Shown here: positions 45,795 to 51,175 of the stretch, piece by piece
Layout: each line of letters begins with the position of its first letter
How positions within the stretch are numbered: the first letter of the stretch is position 1
NCBI RefSeq assembly: GCF_001484195.1
Contig: NZ_LLYW01000012.1
Coordinates: forward strand, 1-51,175
DNA from: Thermococcus celericrescens
GTDB taxonomy: Archaea; Methanobacteriota_B; Thermococci; Thermococcales; Thermococcaceae
Length of the DNA: 51,175 bases
Direction: 5' to 3'
Translations under genes and position numbers: made by a program
The notes under the pieces: generated by a model
What the model saw: the letters and a program-made list of their open reading frames with translations, nothing else
Database searches by the model: none
What the model was told of the DNA's origin: nothing

Positions 45795-46259
45795 ATGCTT
45801 GGATTCTTCAAGAAAAAGAAGAAGGAAACCTACGGGCCGCTCGTCTATCTGAGCGAGCCCACGATACTCTACCACACCCACACCGAGCGGGCGCTCCTTG
45901 AGATACTCGAGGAGAAGCTCGGCTCCAACAACTTCGTCGTTCCCTCTGACTACGGCCTCAGAACCACCGACCATCTGATTCCCGAGGCCGAGATATTCGT
46001 GGCGATAGCCATAATCGGCAAGTTCACTTCCCTGGTCGTCAGGGAGATCGAGATAGCCAGGAAACACGGGAAGAAAATATACACCCTGGACGTGGCCAGA
46101 AAGGACGACGAGATACTCTACCTCTTCGAGGAGGGAATTCCGGAGAGGATCGAGTGGCTAACCCCAGAGGAAACCCAGAGCCTCTACGCGGCCTTCCGCG
46201 GCGAGGACTTCTCAGGCTTCATGAAGTTCTTCGTTGGAGATAGGAAAAGACAGTGGTGA
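45795..46259 (+). CDS. Conserved hypothetical protein, Rossmann-like
   Basis: A 154-aa protein with GAGGTGG (45784-45790) ahead of ATG 45795. A basic start (KKKKKE) is followed by an alternating strand/helix pattern: YGPLVYLSEP, LIPEAEIFVAIAIIGKFTSLVVREIEIARKHGKKIYTLDV. The layout recalls nucleoside 2-deoxyribosyltransferase or TIR-like folds, in which acidic residues process nucleotides, but no catalytic pair can be assigned, so I name no function. It is GC-rich, belongs to the chromosome, and is preceded directly by the C/D sRNA. Confidence 0.7.
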   Translation: MLGFFKKKKKETYGPLVYLSEPTILYHTHTERALLEILEEKLGSNNFVVPSDYGLRTTDHLIPEAEIFVAIAIIGKFTSLVVREIEIARKHGKKIYTLDVARKDDEILYLFEEGIPERIEWLTPEETQSLYAAFRGEDFSGFMKFFVGDRKRQW

Positions 46260-46272
46260 AAAAAGAAAGGAC

Positions 46273-47709
<1,437 letters not shown>

Positions 47710-48552
47710 TCAGACCACCCCCTTGGACTCGAGGTAGTGCTTTTTGGCCATCTCCTGCTCGCGGACGAATCTGCTGTCACGCCTTATGACGTCGTCCCAG
47801 TCCACCTTGTGGGCGTCGAACATCGGCCCGTCGCGGCAGGCGAACTTTATCTCGCCGTTGTAGAGTATCCTGCAGGAGCCGCACATGCCGGTTCCGTCCA
47901 CCATTATCTGCCTGACCGTGACGATGGTTGGGATTCCGTACTCCCTGGTCAGCTCGGCGAGCTTCTTGAGCGAGCCTAGCTTTCCCCCGCCGAAAACTAT
48001 GTCCACCTTGTCCTTTTCGATAAGCTCCCTGAGAACGTCGAGGTAGTGTCCCTTGATTCCGCGCGAGCCGTCCTCAGTGGTGAGGTAGTATTCGTCGGCC
48101 ACGGGCTTCGCCAGGAACTTCTCGGGATAGGAGTGGGCTTTGTCCTCAAAGGTCTGAATTGAGATCGTGTAGTTCCCGGCCTCCTTCATCGCTTTGAGCG
48201 TGGCGTAGTTCTCTGCCTGACCGCAGACGGCGTCGGAGACGAAGACGACGTTTCCGTAGTGTTTGACCTCGATGGGCTTTCCGAGCGGTCCCGCGACCGC
48301 GTAGAGGTAATCTCCAACGTCGAAGTTGTCCCAGAGGTCGAAGGTGGTCTTTCCGTGCCTCCTGATGAACATTCCCATCCTCCCAGTCTCTCTGTCGGCG
48401 TAATAGATGGACATGGGAATCCTTTCGCCCTTCTCATGTATGAGTAAAACAACAAACTGACCGGGTTTCCAGGCCTTGGCCACGTGAGGAGCCTCAACCT
48501 CAATAAAAAAGTCTCTCACGTCGAGCTCTTCTTTAGCAGTTATCCGATACAT
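47710..48552 (-). CDS. Ferredoxin:NADP oxidoreductase small subunit (NfnA/SudB-like, FAD and [2Fe-2S])
   Basis: A 280-aa protein. The N-terminal FAD-binding barrel (KPGQFVVLLIHEKGERIPMS) and NAD-binding domain (DIVFGGGKLGSLKKL near residue 185) are followed by the cysteine cluster GTGMCGSCRILYNGEIKFACRDGP near 222-245, which holds a [2Fe-2S] centre. ATG 48552 follows GGTGAT. It is the first gene of the pair with the large subunit, the upper member of an operon on the minus strand, and is divergent from the phosphopantothenate synthetase gene. Confidence 0.92.
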   Translation of the reverse strand: MYRITAKEELDVRDFFIEVEAPHVAKAWKPGQFVVLLIHEKGERIPMSIYYADRETGRMGMFIRRHGKTTFDLWDNFDVGDYLYAVAGPLGKPIEVKHYGNVVFVSDAVCGQAENYATLKAMKEAGNYTISIQTFEDKAHSYPEKFLAKPVADEYYLTTEDGSRGIKGHYLDVLRELIEKDKVDIVFGGGKLGSLKKLAELTREYGIPTIVTVRQIMVDGTGMCGSCRILYNGEIKFACRDGPMFDAHKVDWDDVIRRDSRFVREQEMAKKHYLESKGVV

Positions 48553-48571
48553 GGATGCATCACCTTGAGCA

Positions 48572-48589
48572 TTTGTTCAAGTTTGTTCA
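48572..48589 (-). promoter_or_regulatory. Tandem TGAACAAA repeats in the Nfn leader
   Basis: On the minus strand TGAACAAA occurs twice with a 10-bp period (plus-strand TTTGTTCA at 48572-48579 and 48582-48589), between a TATA-like TTTAAAAAATC (about 48620-48630) and the small-subunit start. One helical turn of spacing suggests a protein binding site. It does not match the GTTn3AAC motif of SurR. Confidence 0.45.
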
Positions 48590-48663
48590 CTTTTGGTTTA
48601 TGACAAATGGCTTTTATATAGATTTTTTAAACCAAAGGTTGAGAACGGCCGTACTTGAAAGAC

Positions 48664-48675
48664 GGCGTATACGCC
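48664..48675. promoter_or_regulatory. 12-bp perfect palindrome upstream of phosphopantothenate synthetase
   Basis: GGCGTATACGCC is fully self-complementary and lies between a TATATAG box (about 48614-48620) and the gene. It is a possible operator. Confidence 0.4.
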
Positions 48676-48699
48676 CCGTGCCGGGAGAAAGGCTTTTTA

Positions 48700-48725
48700 C
48701 CCCCCGACCCCAAGTAACCGGGGGG
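48700..48725 (+). promoter_or_regulatory. GC hairpin overlapping the ribosome site
   Basis: CCCCCCG (48700-48706) and CGGGGGG (48719-48725) form a perfect 7-bp stem with a 12-nt loop. The right arm contains the G-run that serves as the ribosome site of ATG 48732, so the stem would hide it in RNA made from the upstream promoter. A second TATA-like GGCTTTTTAC (48691-48700) could yield a short transcript without the hairpin. Confidence 0.5.
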
Positions 48726-48731
48726 ATAAAA

Positions 48732-49517
48732 ATGGTCGAAATACCCAAGAGCCATCCGCGCTACTGGAGCCTGTACTACAGGGAGAAGATTATCGAGGGA
48801 ATGGAGAAGGGCATGACCGCCAAGGCCGGGCTGATAGCCCACGGCCGCGGTGAGGCCTTTGACTACCTCATCGGGGAGAAGACGATAGGACCCGCCGAGA
48901 GGGCCATGCGCGCCGCCGTCGCGAAGCTGATCCTGGCCGAACATCCGGTTATCTCGGTCAACGGCAACGTCGCGGCACTTGTTCCAAAGGAAACGATAGA
49001 GCTGGCAAAAGCGCTAAACGCCAAGCTCGAGATAAACCTCTTCTACCGCACGGAGGAGCGCGTTAAGGCGATAGCGGAGGAGCTGAGGAAGCACGATCCT
49101 GATGTGGAGCTCCTCGGGATAAACCCCACGAAGCGCATTCCGGGTCTTGAACACGAGAGGGGGAAGGTTGACGAGGAGGGAATCTGGAAAGCCGATGTAG
49201 TCGTTGTCCCGCTGGAGGACGGCGACAGAACGGAGGCCCTCGTGAGGATGGGCAAGTTCGTGATCACCGTTGACCTCAACCCGCTTTCCCGCTCCGCCAG
49301 GATGGCCGACATAACCATCGTTGACAACATAGTCCGCGCGTATCCGAGAATGACTGAGCTGGCGAGGGAGATGAAGGACTACAGCCGCGGAGAGCTCCTC
49401 GCGATTCTGGAGGGGTACAACAACGAAAAAACGCTGGGCGACGTGCTCATCCACATGAAGCGCAGGCTGACCAAGCTGGCCGAAGGAGGGGTCTGGAGGA
49501 AGAAGACGCTGGAGTGA
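48732..49517 (+). CDS. Phosphopantothenate synthetase (4-phosphopantoate-beta-alanine ligase)
   Basis: A 261-aa protein. ATG 48732 is used; the 59-residue upstream extension crosses the promoter and hairpin and is not protein-like. The archaeal enzyme joins 4-phosphopantoate and beta-alanine with ATP in coenzyme A synthesis. Family blocks visible are IPKSHPRYWSLYYREK at the N-terminus, AHGRGEAFDYLIGE near 38, and ITVDLNPLSRSARMADITIVDNIVRA near 180-205. Its T. kodakarensis counterpart (TK1686 from memory) lies near the Nfn genes as here. The leader carries a hairpin over the ribosome site. Confidence 0.92.
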   Translation: MVEIPKSHPRYWSLYYREKIIEGMEKGMTAKAGLIAHGRGEAFDYLIGEKTIGPAERAMRAAVAKLILAEHPVISVNGNVAALVPKETIELAKALNAKLEINLFYRTEERVKAIAEELRKHDPDVELLGINPTKRIPGLEHERGKVDEEGIWKADVVVVPLEDGDRTEALVRMGKFVITVDLNPLSRSARMADITIVDNIVRAYPRMTELAREMKDYSRGELLAILEGYNNEKTLGDVLIHMKRRLTKLAEGGVWRKKTLE

Positions 49518-49519
49518 GC

Positions 49520-50251
49520 TCAGAACTCCTTCTCCGTCTTTTCTACCAGCCTTCTGAGGCCGGCAATGAGCTCTGCCTCACTTCCAACGTTCGATATCAC
49601 CAGCGGAACCCTCTCACGCTCGGCGAGCTTTACAGCGAGCTCATCGAGCTTTTTGACCCCGTGGAGAACAACAACGGCCGGCTTGAGTCCTTGAACGCGA
49701 ACCGCTATCATCGGGCTCCTTCCCGTTGTGACCTTGGTGAATATCAGCGCCCTCTCGGTCGTCCAGCCGTAGAGCTTGAGGAACTCCTCGCTGCTCATCT
49801 CAAGGATCGCCTTTATGCTGTCGACGACCGTGTAGCCGTATATGCGCCTGTCGAGGAGGTGCATGTTGGCGACGACCTCCCCCCTGACGGCCCCAACGAG
49901 GTCCTTTATGGTTATCGGAAGGGCGAACTCCCTGATGTCAAGTATGGCGCTCGTGGGAAGCTCGCTGCCGAGGGTCTTGCTGAACGCGCGGATCACGTTT
50001 CCACCGCGCTTCTCGTCTATCTCAAGGAGGGCCTCGACGAACTTCCGTATCGTGGACGCCCCGGGGCTCTTTCTCCTGCCGCCCTCGTAGTCGCTTATGA
50101 CCGAAGAAGAAACGCCGAGGTATTCGGCCAGTTCCGTCTGGCTGATACCGAATATTTCACGCCACTTGCGCATGGTTTTACCGGGGTCGGAGGAGAGGGT
50201 TATTTCTCCCGCTATCCTCTTTGCCAGGGCTTCTTTCTCCTTTTCAAGCAT
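49520..50251 (-). CDS. HTH (Xre-type) transcriptional regulator of archaeal type
   Basis: A 243-aa protein. The helix-turn-helix is clear: MRKWREIFGISQTELAEYLGVSSSVISDYEGGRRKSPGASTIRKFVEAL (residues ~27-75). The remaining ~165 residues form an archaea-specific alpha/beta domain beginning ALPITIKDLVGAVRGEVVANMHLLDRRIYGYTVVDS, possibly a ligand-sensing part. No ribosome site is present; the TATA-like AAGCTTATAACG about 25 bases upstream (50271-50282) suggests a leaderless transcript. It is divergent from dphB and convergent with phosphopantothenate synthetase, 2 bases apart. Confidence 0.88.
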   Translation of the reverse strand: MLEKEKEALAKRIAGEITLSSDPGKTMRKWREIFGISQTELAEYLGVSSSVISDYEGGRRKSPGASTIRKFVEALLEIDEKRGGNVIRAFSKTLGSELPTSAILDIREFALPITIKDLVGAVRGEVVANMHLLDRRIYGYTVVDSIKAILEMSSEEFLKLYGWTTERALIFTKVTTGRSPMIAVRVQGLKPAVVVLHGVKKLDELAVKLAERERVPLVISNVGSEAELIAGLRRLVEKTEKEF

Positions 50252-50313
50252 GTTGGTAAAGTGTTCGTCAATCGTTATAAGCTTTTCGGCAATTGCCTAA
50301 CATCCCCGCCCTC

Positions 50314-50325
50314 AAGCTTAAAAAC
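50314..50325 (+). promoter_or_regulatory. dphB promoter TATA box
   Basis: AAGCTTAAAAAC lies about 30 bases before the GGTGAGG ribosome site (50345-50351). Confidence 0.5.
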
Positions 50326-50354
50326 TCCCCGCCCTACGCTCCCCGGTGAGGCTC

Positions 50355-51149
50355 ATGGCGATATACTTCATAGGGCTTGGCCTTTACGACGAGAGGGACA
50401 CCACGCTCAAAGGGCTTGAAACCGCCAGAAAATGCGACCTGGTCTTTGCCGAGTTCTACACGTCCCTTCTGGCCGGAACAACGCTGGACAGGGTTGAGGA
50501 GCTCATCGGAAAGCCCATAAGAAGGCTCAGCAGGGAGGAGGTTGAGCTTCACTTCGAGCGCATCGTGCTGAGCGAGGCCAAGGAGAAAGACGTGGCCTTT
50601 CTGACCGCCGGCGATCCGATGGTGGCGACGACGCACTCCGACCTCAGGATAAGGGCCAAGGAGCTCGGAATCGAGAGCTACGTCATCCACGCTCCGAGCA
50701 TCTACTCGGCGATAGCGATAACCGGACTGCAGATATACAAGTTCGGCAAGAGCGCAACCGTCGCTTATCCCGAGAAGAACTGGTTTCCGACGAGCCACTA
50801 CGACGTGATAAGGGAGAACATGGAAAGAAACCTGCACACGATGCTCTTCCTTGACATAAAGGCCGAGCAGAACCGCTACATGACGGCCAACGAGGCGATG
50901 GAAATACTGCTCCAAGTAGAGGAGATGAAGAAAGAAAACGTCTTCACCCCAGACACGCTGGTCGTGGTTTTGGCGAGGGCTGGCTCCCTGAACCCAACGC
51001 TCAGGGCCGGCTACGTTCGGGACATGATCAAGGAGGACTTCGGAAGGCAGCCCCACGTGATGGTCGTTCCGGGTAGGCTCCACATAGTGGAGGCGGAGTA
51101 CCTGGTGGCCTTCGCGGGGGCCCCGAAAGAGATACTCGACGGAATCTAG
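50355..51149 (+). CDS. dphB: Diphthine synthase
   Basis: A 264-aa S-adenosylmethionine methyltransferase of the tetrapyrrole-methylase fold, which methylates the modified histidine of elongation factor 2 in diphthamide synthesis. ATG 50355 is preferred over GTG 50346, since GGTGAGG then serves as the ribosome site. Motifs: YFIGLGLYDERDTTLKG at the start, VAFLTAGDPMVATTHSDLR near 80, APSIYSAIAITGLQIYKFGKSATV near 113 and YPEKNWFPTSHYDVI. The length is normal for the family. Confidence 0.95.
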   Translation: MAIYFIGLGLYDERDTTLKGLETARKCDLVFAEFYTSLLAGTTLDRVEELIGKPIRRLSREEVELHFERIVLSEAKEKDVAFLTAGDPMVATTHSDLRIRAKELGIESYVIHAPSIYSAIAITGLQIYKFGKSATVAYPEKNWFPTSHYDVIRENMERNLHTMLFLDIKAEQNRYMTANEAMEILLQVEEMKKENVFTPDTLVVVLARAGSLNPTLRAGYVRDMIKEDFGRQPHVMVVPGRLHIVEAEYLVAFAGAPKEILDGI

Positions 51150-51154
51150 CGAAA

Positions 51155-51166
51155 GCTTTATATTTC
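51155..51166 (+). promoter_or_regulatory. Promoter of the next gene (outside window)
   Basis: AAGCTTTATATT after the dphB stop is a strong TATA-like box, about 20 bases before the window end, probably for a gene beyond it. Confidence 0.45.
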
Positions 51167-51175
51167 TCTCCACAT

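Noticed and set aside
49514-51173. Open frames of 301 aa (plus, 49514-50419) and 279 aa (minus, 50334-51173)
   Set aside because: Both are shadows of the HTH regulator and dphB, with no ribosome sites and low-complexity composition.

Overview
The window comes from a hyperthermophilic archaeon of the order Thermococcales, most likely a Thermococcus. The chromosomal flanks carry several genes typical of the group: a Tk-SP-type subtilisin, the branched-chain polyamine synthase BpsA, a Pyrococcus-type [4Fe-4S] ferredoxin with an Asp ligand, archaeal phosphopantothenate synthetase, diphthine synthase and a two-subunit NfnAB-type ferredoxin:NADP oxidoreductase. Promoters are archaeal (TATA-like boxes about 25 nt before starts, GGTG/GAGG-type ribosome sites, some leaderless genes). 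All family names come from reading the sequence and from memory; no database was searched.

Left chromosomal flank (1 to about 11.73 kb, GC-rich): subtilisin C-terminus, a secreted toroid-like protein, bpsA, a PP-loop ATPase, a MIP18/DUF59 Fe-S protein, ferredoxin and nicotinate phosphoribosyltransferase. Next is a TetR-controlled operon whose first gene, a flavodoxin, is broken by frameshifts. A second pseudogene (DUF257-like), an MBL-fold protein and a divergent RadA paralogue with an altered Walker A follow. A promoter and a hairpin suggest a small RNA just before the boundary.

AT-rich insertion (about 11.73 to 45.75 kb): I read this as a ~34-kb integrated element. A 13-bp direct repeat lies at both ends, and the right copy is inside an intact C/D box sRNA. 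The left part is a replication module: tyrosine recombinase, a small protein, a primase-polymerase, an SF3-like helicase, then an iteron array and a 15-bp inverted repeat that look like an origin. The rest is largely a defence island: (a) an HsdM/HsdS pair without HsdR; (b) a tight NYN nuclease-HsdM-HsdS-HsdR-YgjP protease-RecB/SF1 helicase operon; (c) a cluster of small DNA-binding-like and orphan proteins; (d) an operon on the minus strand with a beta-CASP nuclease, a small protein, McrB with a probable modified-base reader, and McrC; (e) an AbiE toxin-antitoxin pair; (f) a decayed Rad50/SMC-type ATPase remnant.

Right chromosomal flank (45.73 to 51.18 kb, GC-rich): the C/D box sRNA, a conserved hypothetical, the NfnAB pair, phosphopantothenate synthetase behind an unusual leader, a HTH regulator and dphB.

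The most notable points are the apparent use of a C/D box sRNA gene as an integration site, the six-gene expanded type I R-M operon, the coexistence of adenine methyltransferases with an McrB that may read N6-methyladenine, the iteron origin, and the RadA paralogue that has lost its P-loop lysine and most of its L2 loop.
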